A DNA stretch of 64,000 nt from Mugil cephalus (GCF_022458985.1 NC_061781.1:24160001-24224000); one strand, 5' to 3'; numbered from the stretch's first letter, positions 1-11,262 are shown. The notes: generated by a model not told the origin, from the letters alone. Made by a program: numbers and translations.

Positions 1-470
1 ACACTTGAGAAGGTGTGAATAAAAGGACATTTTTGGAAAAGGTTTGGAAAAGTCACACATTTCAGAAAAAGAATATCATAGCAGCAGTAAAATCTGGTGG
101 TGGTAGTGTGATGAACTGAGGCTGTTTTGCTGCTTCAGGACCTGGAAGATTTAGTGTGATAAAAGGAATCATGAATTCTGCTGTCTATCAAAAAATCCTG
201 AAGGAGAATGTCCGCCCATCAGTTCGTGCATCCATCAGATGCTGTGGTATGACCTTAAAAAGGCAGTTCATGCTGGAAAATCCTACAATGTGGTTGAATT
301 ACAACAATTCTTCAAAGATGAGTAGAACAAAATTCCTCCACAGGTGGAAAAGACTTATTGCCAACTATCACAAAGGCTTGGCTGCAGTGTTGCTGCTAAG
401 GGTGGCCCAACCAGTTTCAGGGCCATGTGGGTCTGGAGTTTGTTTTCCCTTAATAATGAAAACCTTAATT
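1..470 (+). mobile_element. Tc1/mariner transposase relic (C-terminal part), cut by window edge
   Basis: A decayed Tc1-family transposase. Recognisable pieces are the GGGSVM block near 98-115, a block reading SAVYQKILKENVRPS near 178-222, and the C-terminal stretch from the LWYDLKKA region through HKGLAA near 240-400. Stops and deletions interrupt it; the QDNAP and SPDLNP parts are missing here, so it is shorter than the copy at 10200-10925. It lies directly upstream of an OR gene and was duplicated together with it. Confidence 0.8.
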
Positions 471-619
471 TAAAAACTGGATTTTGTGTTTACTTGTGTT
501 ATCTTTGACTAATATTTAAATGTGTCTGATCTGAAACACTTAAGTGTGACAAACATGCAAAAAAATAAGAATTCAGGAAGGAACACTTTGTCACACCACT
601 GTACCTCTGCGGGTTCAGG

Positions 620-691
620 CCTCCAGAGTGTGACGATGCTGCTGACATGTTGTGTGTGAGGTTAATGAGGACGTGACCCAGTCTGATAAAC
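620..691 (+). promoter_or_regulatory. OR promoter module (gene at 802)
   Basis: CCTCCAGAG at 620-628 (O/E-like), GTTAATGAG at 661-669 (homeodomain-type, Lhx2-like) and CAGTCTGATAAAC at 679-691 (TATA-like). The same order and spacing recur before the other subfamily A genes. Transcription factor assignment is inferred from known OR promoters. Confidence 0.5.
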
Positions 692-801
692 ACCAGCAGT
701 ACTTCAAGAGCAACTGTAAATGAATAAGATGAATAAGATGCTCGACACAGGGTTTGTAGGAGACTGTCTGGTTCTGTGACTTGTTTCCTTTTACCATTTT
801 A

Positions 802-1728
802 ATGGATGCTGGGTTAAATGTGACATATATAACTCTGAATGGACATGTGGAGGTTCACAGATACAGATATCTTTATTTTGTGATCATGTTGACTGCTTAT
901 ATTCTGATAATATGCTGCAATGCCACCATTGCATATCTCATTGTTATTCACAGTGACCTCCATGAGCCCATGTACATCTTTATTGCTGCTTTGTTGATCA
1001 ACTCTATTCTTTTCAGCACTAACATCTACCCAAAGCTTCTGATTGACTTCTTATCTGAAAAACAGGTAATTGCTTATCAAACTTGTGTCTTTCAGGTATT
1101 CATATATTACACTTTAAGCTTTGCAGAATTTTTATTGCTGGCAGCCATGTCCTATGACAGATATGTGTCTATATGTAAACCTCTGCAATATCCAATGATC
1201 ATGAGAAAAACAACAGTCAGTGTTTTGCTTGCTTTAGCCTGGCTTGTGCCTGCCTGTCACATTATGGTACCTGTTGTGGTAGTCACTAAAAACAAGCTCT
1301 GTAGATTTAGTATGAAAGCAATTTTTTGCAACAACTCCGCTTATGATGTTTTCTGTGCAAACTTTACAGCAATGTTTATATTTGGTGTAGTTATTCTATT
1401 TGACATTGCGATCTTTCCCATGCTCTTTATAATTTTCACATACACAAGAATATTCATAGTAGCTCACCGGAGTTGTGGAGAAGTCAGGAGGAAGGCTGCA
1501 CAGACCTGTTTGCCTCACCTACTGGTTTTAATCAACTATTCTTGTTTGGTTGGGTATGACGTTATTCTTGCTAGATTGGAGTCGGATGTCCCAAAGATTG
1601 CACATTTTATAATGACACTGCAGATTTTGATATATAATCCTCTCTTCAACCCAATCATATACGGCCTGAAATTGCAGAAAATCTCCAAACACTTAAAAAA
1701 ATTATTATCTCTGGCTGAAATGAATTAA
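802..1728 (+). CDS. Olfactory receptor, subfamily A (308 aa)
   Basis: A seven-transmembrane odorant receptor, expected in the ciliary membrane of olfactory sensory neurons, coupling through G-olf to adenylyl cyclase and cAMP. It has N-glycosylation site NVT at residues 6-8, LHEPMY at 53-58 before TM2, Cys95 and Cys176 for the extracellular disulphide, SYDRYVSIC at 117-125 after TM3, KAAQTCLPHL at 231-240 at the TM6 entry, and NPIIY at 283-287 in TM7. Length is normal for the family and there is no intron. I chose the ATG at 802; the open frame reaches back to 781 but only through a TTG. An AATAAA signal lies near 1763. It is the tandem twin of the gene at 11263, with about 20 substitutions and a different C-terminal tail (LLSLAEMN). 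Confidence 0.95.
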   Translation: MDAGLNVTYITLNGHVEVHRYRYLYFVIMLTAYILIICCNATIAYLIVIHSDLHEPMYIFIAALLINSILFSTNIYPKLLIDFLSEKQVIAYQTCVFQVFIYYTLSFAEFLLLAAMSYDRYVSICKPLQYPMIMRKTTVSVLLALAWLVPACHIMVPVVVVTKNKLCRFSMKAIFCNNSAYDVFCANFTAMFIFGVVILFDIAIFPMLFIIFTYTRIFIVAHRSCGEVRRKAAQTCLPHLLVLINYSCLVGYDVILARLESDVPKIAHFIMTLQILIYNPLFNPIIYGLKLQKISKHLKKLLSLAEMN

Positions 1729-3900
1729 GTCCATTACAGTTCTTTTTTTTTAATTGTTATTAATAAAGAGATGCGATGCCTTGATGTTTAATTCTCTGAC
1801 TGTATTTAATGTGGGCATTTATTTGACAGTGCAAGTCCATGGTAAGTATTGATAAGGATCTGCAGGTATTTAAACATCCCGTATATCAGACATTTTAGTC
1901 AGAACAGAAAAGAAACCTTGGCCTTGACATTCATATTTCAACCATTGTCTCTGAGGGTAATGATTAAGTTCAACATTTTTTTAATTATTTCTTTTTTCCC
2001 TTCTGTAACATTACAGTTTCATGTGCACCAGCATGTTACAGGTGATGAAACAACATAAACATCAGGTTAACTCCTGTCTGCATGTTATTAACAGCACAGA
2101 TTACTGTTTAAAGGACTAAATGAATCACAAATTACTGCCCAATTTCACTTTTATTATGCTTCTACAATAAATACCATTTTGTTTGCTGCTTTATTTATAT
2201 GCATTTATTTGAATTGTATGTTACATAGATGGATGGACTCCAAGAACATCAACACTTAACATGATCCAGATATTAACCATAGAGGCTCTATTGACAACAG
2301 AGTTGCCAGATATACAATAATTATCATATTTATACAGTACTGCCCGGGCCTATGTGATAAAAAAAGGCAAAATGTACAAGAGTTTGCCATTTGACTGAAA
2401 GTGCATTAAGATAATAGTAAACTTAATTATCCTCCTTGAGGGAAATTTGTTGTACAGACAGCAGAAAAACCACACAAAAAGGCACTCAAACAATACCTTT
2501 TCAATCACCCACATGTTTCGCAGACAGGTGATGACCCCAAATTATTAATGAGACTGATCGTAATTGGCACAATTAAATTTTTGAGGCTGTTTTTCCTAAG
2601 GCTAGGTACCAAGGATAAACAAACTCAAAAATCAATTAGTTTCATTCAAATGGCCAAGTCTCTGTGTGTATAGGTACCTTAGGTGATTGCAGTTTCATGC
2701 ACATGAAATAGCTCTGATATTAAATGCATTGTCCTAGTGTGACACTTTTTGTTGTTGTTTCAGTATATATAACATACAGTTTAACCCAACTATGATAATT
2801 ATAAAGCGACAGAACAATGTTTATTCATTTCCAATCTGATAACACTGAGTTAGAGGACTATCAGTAAAGACACTAAATGTCCTAAAATAAAGAATCCTTA
2901 AAAAGAGCATAGAAAAAAAGAGAAAATAGAAATTTAATGCACAAACAATGTGGACGCCATCATCAAAATCTCCCTTCATGTTCAGGCCATACAAAAACAT
3001 GTACATAAGTAGATTAAAGACAGTTAATTTTACCTTAAGGGACCAGAGTAAAATGTGCAAAGGGGCCAAATTGACCCCCTGATATGAGCCTACCTATTGA
3101 GAATATGTAGGAAATGCACTTGAGTGAGTTTTTTTGTTTATTTCTCAAAATGTTGAGTTTTACCAGATCAAAATGAAAGCTTAAAAAAAACGTAATGTAA
3201 AGTTCAAACTATCAGCAAAGAAGGTTATGAAATGGCCAGGTGAGAGTGGTTGCACTGTTGCCCTTAAAGTATGGCTTGAACACTTTTTTATTTTCTAAAA
3301 ACGACAGAACTTGCCATGGCAGTGTGGGTGTCTTTGGTTTATCCGTGGGCTTAATTAGCCTCATCAGTCACACCTTTTTTTTGTCACTTTTAGCCATTGT
3401 TTTATGAAACAAACTTTTTATTTTTAAAAGGCTGAATGCCGAAAACTAAGACATCTAATGGATAATAAAATGTAATACATCTGAGACGTGTGTTTTATTG
3501 GTTCATGTTTGCATGGGACTTGATTTGCCACGCACATTCCTCTTTGATCACACCATGTGGATATGTGGTTTAAAGTTGATTATAAATAAATTATATACAT
3601 AAAATATGAAACTAATTAGAAAGATCAACAGGAATCAAACCCTTGCCTCATCAACACCATCACTAAGAGTGTCGTACCACGTTGTACCACACATGTTGCT
3701 CTGCTGTTGTTGGACCGTTTTACACCGACACTACACTCTATGAACCTTTGCTAATTTATACCAATGTTTATGTTACAGCATTTGCATCAGTTATATTCAT
3801 TTGCTCTTATTGGTTTAGTTATGTTCATTAATACACAGGATAAGATGTTGCAATCCCTTGGGCCATGCAGGTAAGAAGTGATGGGACATGCAACTACACT
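1729..3900. repeat. 3' flank of OR unit, copy 1 of a segmental duplication
   Basis: No gene seen. Stretches near 1780-2400, 3290-3520 and 3640-3800 match 12200-12830, 12930-13180 and 13990-14110 in the same order, so this is the 3' part of the duplicated unit. The copies differ by indels and by an LTR element present only in the second copy. 2400-3290 is AT-rich with no homologue I recognised. Confidence 0.7.
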
Positions 3901-3929
3901 TCAACCAACACCTCTCAAATTTGCCATTT

Positions 3930-4140
3930 TTAAAATGTAATAGGGCAATAACGTAATAAAAGTCCTGAACCAATAACGAAATAACTTTTGTCCAATAACA
4001 TTATTAATAATGTAATAACTTATTATGTTACTACCTGGTTATTACATTATTGGCCTATGAAAAAAAAATCTTTGGAAATATAATAACTGAGCCAATAACG
4101 TAATAATATACCAATATCATTTAACTTAACTTTTTATTAT
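3930..4140. repeat. AT-rich repeat built on AATAACGTAATAA-like words
   Basis: The words AATAACGTAATAA and AATAATGTAATAAC recur in both orientations. AATAATGTAATAAC near 4006-4020 and its reverse complement GTTATTACATTATT near 4039-4052 form a perfect 14-bp inverted repeat. A similar tract is at 50235-50365. Probably a small non-autonomous element; family unknown. 4141-4480 shows nothing recognisable. Confidence 0.45.
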
Positions 4141-4489
4141 TGGATATAGTTGTGAAAATGTATACTCTCTCTGTCTCTATGTCTGTCTCTTTCTTTGTTG
4201 CCACCATTTGTTTTTTACCTGGTGATTAGAATTATTATGTCCAGCCCTGCCATCAGTTCTTTGTGCCATTTAAGTTTCAAAATATATGTTTACAAACACA
4301 GACAATTACTCATATAGTGCATGGAGACCAATCATATTAAAAATTAAATGACCACACATGAAAAATGTAATCTTTATTAAACCTTCTTGATGTTACCAAT
4401 GCCTAACCTCAGGAACATGAGGAAACATGAAAATGACAGAGGATAGGAGAATAGCTTTGGTTCTCCATCAAACCAGCCAAGGTGTACTC

Positions 4490-5450
4490 TTAGTGACAGG
4501 GAAATGACAACCGGTCAGACCCACCAAGAATTCTGGAAGGGCATATGAGAAAGAGAGGCATCACACAACACCAACGCAAAATGGCTAGTGGTGCCCAAAT
4601 CAACATCAAGTGTGGCATATACCAAGAAGAGGCGCTTTCGCTACTCCTTCCAAGAGGCATTGAATAAAGGCAATTGGAATTTCTTGAAGACGTTTCGCCA
4701 CTCATCCAAGTAGCTTCTTCTGTTCGGAAAAAATGAATTGAAGAAGGTAAGAGTTGAGTTAATTTAATGCCTTTTGGATTATCATGACCTGAATGACTGA
4801 GAATTTTCACAGACATAACACTACTGCTGTTCTGCATAGGCCTCAACCCCCTCGACATCAAGCGAGAAATCAACTCACTAATCCACACCAGGATATACAG
4901 CAATGACATTGGGATGTCATTCTGAGTATGTGACTGGATGGTCTCCAAGACAGGCAAGATGATCAGAACTGAAGGGGTCGACCTACCAGAGGGCTGCATA
5001 AGAGACATCCAAGTTAGCTACAAGTACCTTGTTATTCCACAGGCTAATGGAAGTCATGAGGAAGCCACAAGGAAGTCAACCATGACCAAATACCTATAGA
5101 GAGTAGGGCAAGTCCTGAAAATTCAGCTGAATGGTAAGAAAAAGAGCCATCAACATGTATGCGCTACCAATCATCATATATACCCTGCTGGGATCATAAG
5201 CTGGCCAAAGGAGGTGATAGAAGCCACAGAAACAACCAGACATTGTGGTGGTGGACAAAGAACAGAAGAAGGTAGTGGTGATAGATGTGGCAATACCAGC
5301 TGAGGATGAAGGAGCAGCTGGAACGGTTTTGGAAGGTTAAGGTAAACGTGGTCCCCATGTTAGTAGGAGCACTGGGGGCAGTGACCCCCAAACTGGGTGG
5401 AGCCTGTTGGGGAGTGGCTCCAACACATCCCAGGAACAACACCTGAAGCC
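4490..5450 (+). mobile_element. LINE reverse transcriptase relic (R2/R4-type, Rex6-like)
   Basis: Plus-strand pieces of a non-LTR reverse transcriptase of the kind with a restriction-enzyme-like endonuclease. INIKCGIYQ is readable near 4602-4630, LLFCIGLNPL near 4823-4855, a block like IQVSYKYLVIPQANGSHEEA near 5006-5065, and YPAGIISWPKEVIEA near 5180-5227. The YMDD catalytic region expected after CIGLNPL is missing: the frame jumps straight to DIK and NSLIHT. A 175-bp foreign segment interrupts the palm domain at 4646-4820. Clade assignment is from memory of similar fish elements. Confidence 0.7.
4646..4820. mobile_element. 175-bp repeat inserted in the LINE, flanked by CTACT
   Basis: The LINE palm sequence breaks at CTACT (4641-4645) and resumes at CTACT (4821-4825). 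The insert includes CTTGAAGACGTTTCGCCACT, a word I know as widespread in fish genomes. The 5-bp direct repeat suggests a target-site duplication, though it is too short to be firm. Confidence 0.5.
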
Positions 5451-7150
5451 TCAGTCCAGAAGAGCACAGTCCTAAGTATAGGTAATACCGCTTTCACAGC
5501 AAAAATCCATTTTCAGACCCTGGTCAACTCTCTTTTGGTGCGCTTTCACATTGCCAGAAGTTCCAGGTTGGAAAACCGCTGTGAGAGCTGCCTGTGTACA
5601 TTTCAAATAAACAATTGGCATGGTGTATTTTTTTTAACGCTATCAGTTTGCTGATGACCTGAAGAATAGACCAGTCAAACGCCCGCTCCTTCAAAAGGTT
5701 GCTGATATTTGACTAAATCACTGTGTCTCGCACAGTGCCCGATATCTGCCGCCGATTCTCCTCTTCTCCTCGGATGCCGGGCGCTGCCATGATCATTAAA
5801 ATCATCATTAAGTGTGAGAGATCACTATACAACTATGCTGTATATACATTCCCTGATCGGTCCAGTTTCCCAAACATGACGTAGGACTAATTCACCTATG
5901 CTACGATAGTATATCAACACATTTGAATGAACACAATCTCTGCCCTTCGGAGATTGGTCTTCATGGGAGACCAAGATTTGTTTTTGAGCTGAACCTTCTA
6001 CAGTGTTACAGTCTGTCAGGCCGAGTGACAAAATCAGAATGTGACAGGCAGATACATCAACATCAGAGCGAAAAACCTGGGTCAATGCATGGACCCAAGC
6101 CGATAAAATCCCGGGTTGATTGTCGGGTCAGCGACCCTCAAACTCCCTGAGCTTGAGGATGACACAGATAATACCCCATGAGAGTGAGAGGGACGTTTTA
6201 CGTATTATATATATATCCATTCATTTCCACAAAATTCACCAGAAGCCATCAGCTAAAGCACTAAATGCACGCACATATTTTTCTTTAAAAAGGATGATAC
6301 CCCTTGATATTTTCAAACTGTCAGTTAATAATGCTAATAACTAGCCTACAGTTAGCTATAGTCAGTTAGCTTTGAGTACACTCTCGGTAATGTTATATCT
6401 TCTTCCCCTAAATATATAACTTAAGATAATAGTTCAACTTTTTAATCTCATACATATAGCACTACTTCTGTTGCAGATAAGAGGGAAATATCCCTCAGGT
6501 GGTTCTTCTACTGACTCCGTTTACCTTCTATTTCTTCTGCGCCTGGCTTTCTTGGATGTTTTTGTTCCAGGGTTGTAGCCTGCGCAGCGTTTGAAGAGCA
6601 CGTGCACACATATTGTCATTTTTGACTCCAATTAAGGAAAGTCCATGATCCAGATAGAGGTAGAATATGTTGTATGTTGTTTCAGTCAGAAATGCTCACA
6701 TTCAGCGACACAGCCAGTTCTCTGCTTCTCTGGTTGACAGGAGTCTGGAATCATTGGAGACTATTGTTGAGAGACATGGAGGGGCATGATGGAGGGGCAG
6801 AGAAGCAGCAACAGTGGGAGGCTTCTCTCTGGTTGAGAATTTCAGGAGGTTCTCCTTTTGCTGTCATTCTTTTTGCACAAAGATGCACGTTAATACAGGA
6901 TAGATCATGAAGAAGAAGAAGAAGACCGTGCCTCATTCTATAAACCGTGATGTCCACAAGTCTTTGGTGACACAATCGACATTTTTTTACCTTTCGTAAA
7001 ACAAATTCAAGCTACAGTTATATAATGAAACTGGACTTAAGGTGCAGACTACCTCTCAGATTTTATTTACTTTGCAAAGTGATCTGCATGATTGAACTAG
7101 TTTGAGCACATCAAATCACATTCACCGTGGGGACAAAATCTGCAGTCCCC
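5451..7150. other. Intergenic DNA, unclassified repeat-like sequence
   Basis: No gene is supported; the small open frames have no family resemblance. 5480-6150 has the look of an old DNA transposon (GCTTTCACAGC near 5490, GCGCTTTCACATTGCC near 5540, GGGTTGATTGTCGGGTCAGCG near 6113), but I could not define terminal repeats. 6900-6925 holds a short GAA run. Confidence 0.35.
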
Positions 7151-7160
7151 GTGGGTTGAG

Positions 7161-7239
7161 GCCTCAGGAGTTTGGGGAAGTTGCTTGGATGATGTAAAAA
7201 CTTGGTCTAGACTTTAATGACTTTAATGCAAATAAAACC
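7161..7239 (+). promoter_or_regulatory. OR promoter module (gene at 7402)
   Basis: GCCTCAGGAG at 7161-7170 (O/E-like), ACTTTAATGAC at 7211-7221 (homeodomain-type) and AATAAAACC at 7231-7239 (TATA-like). This is a diverged version of the module seen at 620-691; it is kept in the inverted copy at 41943-42023. Confidence 0.45.
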
Positions 7240-7401
7240 AATTGAAGCTGGAGTCAAAGTAGGACTGTATCTTCTCTGATATTTCTGTCACGTGCATTAG
7301 ACACAACACCATTTCACGGTCAGGTAACAATGATTACGAGACAAATTAATGCATTTGTTAAGATAATGTAAAGCAAGAAATGTTTTCTTGAGACAGTCGT
7401 G

Positions 7402-8322
7402 ATGGATAATAAACTAAATGTAACATATATAACCATTGGTGGGTATGTGGAACTTAACAAGTACAGATATCTTTATTTTGTGATCATGTTTACAGCATAT
7501 ATTCTGATAGTCTGCACAAATTCTACTCTTGTGTATCTTATCTGCATTCATAAAAACCTCCATGAGCCTATGTATGTTTTTATTGCAGCTTTGTTGATCA
7601 ACTCTGTTCTTTCCAGCACCCCGATCTACCCAAAGCTTCTGACTGATATTTTATCTGAGAGACAGATCATCTCATATTCAGGCTGTCTCTTTCAGTGGTA
7701 CTTTTATTATTCTTTAGGTGCTTCCGAGTTCTTGTTGTTGGCAGCCATGTCCTATGACAGATACGTGTCTATATGTAAACCTCTGCAATATCCAACTATC
7801 ATGAGCAGAAACACAGTGTGCATACTGCTGGCTTTAGCTTGGTGTCTGCCTGCCTTTCAGTTTGCAGTGCAATTCCTGCTGAATTTCAACAAAAAAATCT
7901 GTGACTATACTTTCAAAGGAATCATTTGTAATAGCACACTTTTTAAACTCCACTGTGTGAGATCAAGTGTGCAAAACATATTTGGCTTGGTTATATTTGT
8001 GAATGTTATTCCTCTCCCTTTGCTCTTCATTCTTTTCACATACACCAGATTATTTATGATAGCTTATCAGAGTTCCAGAGAAGTCCAGAGAAAGGCTGCA
8101 CAGACCTGTTTACCGCACCTGCTGGTTTTAATGAGCTTTTCATTTTTTTCTGCTTTTGATGTACTTTTACTGCGAATGGAAACAGATTTTCCTCAACATC
8201 TTTCTTTCGTAATGTCATTACAGACCATAATTTACCATCCTCTATTGAATCCATTAATATATGGGCTGAAAATGAAAGAAATCTATAAACATCTTAAGAG
8301 ATTGTTTGTTAAAATAGTCTAG
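7402..8322 (+). CDS. Olfactory receptor, subfamily A (306 aa)
   Basis: Full-length receptor with NVT at 6-8, Cys95 and Cys176, SYDRYVSIC at 117-125, KAAQTCLPHL at 231-240 and NPLIY at 283-287. The open frame extends one GTG codon upstream (7399); the ATG at 7402 is preferred and gives the MDNKLNVTY start shared with its inverted twin at 40867-41787. The two proteins differ at 20 positions, all outside residues 88-202. NPLIY is a small variant of the NPIIY usual in this cluster. The C-terminus is short (KRLFVKIV). Confidence 0.95.
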   Translation: MDNKLNVTYITIGGYVELNKYRYLYFVIMFTAYILIVCTNSTLVYLICIHKNLHEPMYVFIAALLINSVLSSTPIYPKLLTDILSERQIISYSGCLFQWYFYYSLGASEFLLLAAMSYDRYVSICKPLQYPTIMSRNTVCILLALAWCLPAFQFAVQFLLNFNKKICDYTFKGIICNSTLFKLHCVRSSVQNIFGLVIFVNVIPLPLLFILFTYTRLFMIAYQSSREVQRKAAQTCLPHLLVLMSFSFFSAFDVLLLRMETDFPQHLSFVMSLQTIIYHPLLNPLIYGLKMKEIYKHLKRLFVKIV

Positions 8323-8967
8323 TTTCTTAATATTGTTATTAGATTGCCATGTCACTGTCACCAGAGATGTAATTTCAAGGAAGTTTTATTTCTTATTTTA
8401 TGTAAGGATTTGTTTCTGTAACACAGCTGTACAGTAAAGAGCATCATCTGCTTCAACAATGCAATGCTGAATCACTATGCATCTATCTGCTGTTTTTTGA
8501 GAATGATCAACACTAAATAAGTAATTACTTTTCCAGCTGGTTCTTGGCATGCTACTACTAATGTATTTCATATTTGCATGATTATTTCTAGTACTGTTAT
8601 TACTTAAGCTTTTATTGATTATAGTTCTTGTAATTATTTCCAGCATTAAAAGCATGAACACACAGTGTGGAGGTACACATTTCTTAATTGGCAGATTATA
8701 TCACTTCTTCCCCTCTTGAACTACCACCAGACATTCAATCTTTATAGCATAAACGAGTTTAAGGTCCATTTATTATACTGAAAAAATAATTATTTTGCAC
8801 AGTCAATCTCCTTAGGTATTTGGACTCAAAAATGTGTGCATGGTCTTGGGAACACATATTGGAAAGGCCAATGTCACCTCACCAGACACATTGACCTTTG
8901 TCACCTAAAATTAGCTAAAGTGAAGTACTTCAGTGTCGTTGGAGGGTGAAGACAACGGACTACACTC
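8323..8967. repeat. 3' flank shared by three OR units
   Basis: Sequence from about 8400 onward matches 17260-17695 directly (the CACAGCTGTACAGTAAAGAG block is at 8422 and 17272) and matches the inverted copy at about 40610-40866. No gene or RNA is seen. Confidence 0.65.
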
Positions 8968-9631
8968 TAGGGATGTGGATACCACTGTTTTTCCTTTTGA
9001 GCCGATACCAAGACATACCAAGGCTAATATCCCAACATCGATAGCGATACCAGTACTTTTAGATGACTTTAACAATGAACATTTGTGAATGTAATTATGA
9101 AAAATGTAGTTTATACCTCTGTATAAGAATTAAACAAACTGCCAAATATCAGACTTCTCTTTAATCAGAGCAATTAAAGACAATCTGTGCAAATTAACAA
9201 GTCAACTAGAAAATCTGAGCAAATTACATTAAAAAAGCTCTCTCAAACAAAAAGGAAAAGAAGAACAGTCAAGAAACAACAGCATGTTGATGTGATCTGC
9301 ATCTATATGCCTGTCATGGCATGTGGGGAGAATTTCCCAGTACTCCTCTAATCACCTCCTCTAAAATTTGCCACGCTCTTCTATGTGGTTCATGTTCAAG
9401 TGTTTGTTCAGATTTGTGGCGTTCCCACAATACCTCACAGACTTTGGACACAAGTCATATGTTGCTTCTATTGCGTTTGTTTATTTGGAATTGATTACAG
9501 ATTTGGTATCATAATTAATATTTCTTGTGAAAGCAGACTTGGTATCGATATTTGGATGTGAAGATCGAGTCTAAAAAACACACGTCCAGATTGGAACTAT
9601 CAATATTTCTAGACCGATACAAACATCCTCA
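8968..9631 (-). mobile_element. hAT-type non-autonomous element with BED-finger relic, copy 1
   Basis: Imperfect terminal repeats TAGGGATGTGGATACC (8968) and, in reverse complement at the right end, TGAGGATGTTTGTATCG. On the minus strand around 9395-9470 the sequence reads a BED zinc-finger remnant with CPKS, YCGNATNLNKHL and NH. The element is far too short to encode transposase. It is shared with 17697-18382 through segmental duplication rather than by separate insertion. Confidence 0.65.
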
Positions 9632-9659
9632 CCTACATACATCCTAGAGGATTTTTGCA

Positions 9660-9900
9660 AATTGTTATGTTATTGCAAAACTTCAGATTAAAGGTAACCT
9701 GGAATCACCTCAGAGTTGATAGGTATGTTAATGAGATCCAGAGAGGGTTAAGTAGTCAGATATAAAACAAGTTATGGTTATTTTTTAGGCCATTTCTAGG
9801 CCAAGTACTGATGACTCAATGAGGGATGTTTAACTTAATGTCCCTATTTTATCCATTAATATTTAATTTCAGACAACCTCAATGAACATGGATGGCAAAG
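9660..9900 (+). pseudogene. OR promoter, 5' leader and first codons without a gene body
   Basis: Matches 18640-18890, the upstream region of the pseudogene at 18872. It contains the homeodomain and TATA-like part (GTTAATGAG near 9727, AGTCAGATATAAAAC near 9754), the leader, a degenerate splice donor (CTAG|GCCAAGT near 9798) and the acceptor TTTAATTTCAG before 9873, then ATGAACATGGATGGCAAA. The coding sequence stops there and is followed by an inverted OR fragment. Confidence 0.7.
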
Positions 9901-10200
9901 TATTGACTGTTGTTTTTGTCATGATCATTGGATATTGCAGAGGTTTACATACAGACACATATCTGTCATAGGACAGGGTTGCCAGCAGTACAAATTCTGA
10001 ACAGCTTAAAGTGTAAAATATGAAAATCTGAAAGAGACAAGCTGGATAAGAGATGATCTGTTTTTCACATAAAAAGTCAATCTGAAACTTTGGGTAGATG
10101 TTAGTGCTAAAAAGAACAGAGTTGAACAAAACAGCAACAATGAAGATGTACATGGACTCATGGAGGTCACTGTGAATGAGATATGTAATGGTAGCATTAC
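9900..10200 (-). pseudogene. Olfactory receptor fragment, inverted (TM1 end to IC2)
   Basis: Minus-strand OR piece starting at a CNATITYL block near 10200 and reading LHESMYIFI, NIYPK, SYDRYVSVCKPLQYP and MIMTKTTVN down to about 9900. It is closest to the genes at 802 and 11263, including the CNAT block. Compared with them it lacks two codons after YLI. Both ends are cut: one abuts the 5' end of another OR in head-to-head orientation, the other abuts a Tc1 relic. Not a functional gene. Confidence 0.85.
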
Positions 10201-10925
10201 AGGTCTTGTGAGGTCTTCAATTTAAATAGACTAAAAGATCCCCAAAAGCTGCAGAGTAAAAAGAACATAAAGTCTCGTCTAAGTTTGGCTCGAAAAACAT
10301 CTTTGGAGTTTTGGGAAAATACTCTATGGACTGATGAGACAAAATTTGTGTGTAAAAGCAACTTGTTTCAGAAAAAGAGTATCATAGCAACAGTAAAATT
10401 TGGTGGTGGTAGTGTGATGGTTTGAGGCTGTTTTGCTGCTTCGGGACCTGGAAGACTTAGTGTGATAAAAGGCATCATGAATTCTGCTGTCTATCAAAAA
10501 ATCCTAAAGGAGAATGTACGGCCATCAGTTTATGACCTCAAGCTGAAATGGACTTGGTTCTGCAGCAGAACAATTATCCAAAACACACCAGCAAGTCCAC
10601 CTGTGATTGGTTGAAGAAAAACTAAATGAAGACTTTGGAGTGACATAGTCAAAGTCTTGACCTGAATCCTATTGAGATGCTGTGGTATGACCTTAAAAAG
10701 GCAATTCATGCTGGAAAATCCTACAATGTGGTTGAATTACAACAATTCTTCAAAGATGAGTGGAACAAAATTCCTCCACAGGTGGAAAAGACTTATGCCA
10801 ACTATCACAAAGGCTTGGCTGCAGTGTTGCTGCTAAGGGTGGCCCAACCAGTCATTAGGTTTAGGGAGCAAGCACTTTTTCAGGGCCATGTGGGTCTGGA
10901 GTTTGTTTTCCCTTAATAATGAAAA
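10200..10925 (+). mobile_element. Tc1/mariner transposase relic
   Basis: A longer copy of the relic at 1-470. In order: SLEFWENTLWTDETKF near 10298-10347 (first catalytic Asp), GGGSVMV near 10402, FAASGPGRLSVIKG near 10430-10470, and LNPIEMLWYDLKKAIHAGKS near 10662-10720, then HKGLAAVLLL. Stops and frameshifts interrupt it. It is duplicated together with the downstream OR gene. Confidence 0.85.
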
Positions 10926-11082
10926 CCTTAATTTAAAAACTGGATTTTGTGTTTACTTGTGTTATCTTTGACTAATATTTAAATGTGTCTGATGTGAAAC
11001 ACTTAAGTGTGACAAACATGCAAAAAAATAAGAATTCAGGAAGGAACACTTTGTCACACCGCTGTACCTCTGCGGGTTCAGG

Positions 11083-11153
11083 CCTCCAGAGTGTGATGAT
11101 GCTGCTGACATGTTGTGTGAAGGTTAATGAGGACGTGACTCAATCTGATAAAC
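11083..11153 (+). promoter_or_regulatory. OR promoter module (gene at 11263)
   Basis: CCTCCAGAG at 11083-11091, GTTAATGAG at 11123-11131 and AATCTGATAAAC at 11142-11153. A near-copy of 620-691. Confidence 0.5.
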
Positions 11154-11262
11154 ACAGCAGTACTTCAAGAGAAACTGTAAATGAAAAAGACGAATAGGAT
11201 GCTCGACACAGGGTTTGTAGGAGACTGTCTGGTTCCGTGACTTGTTTCCTTTTACCATTTTA

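Noticed and set aside
4490-5008. A 172-codon minus-strand open frame
   Set aside because: It is the antisense shadow of the plus-strand LINE relic and shows no family resemblance.
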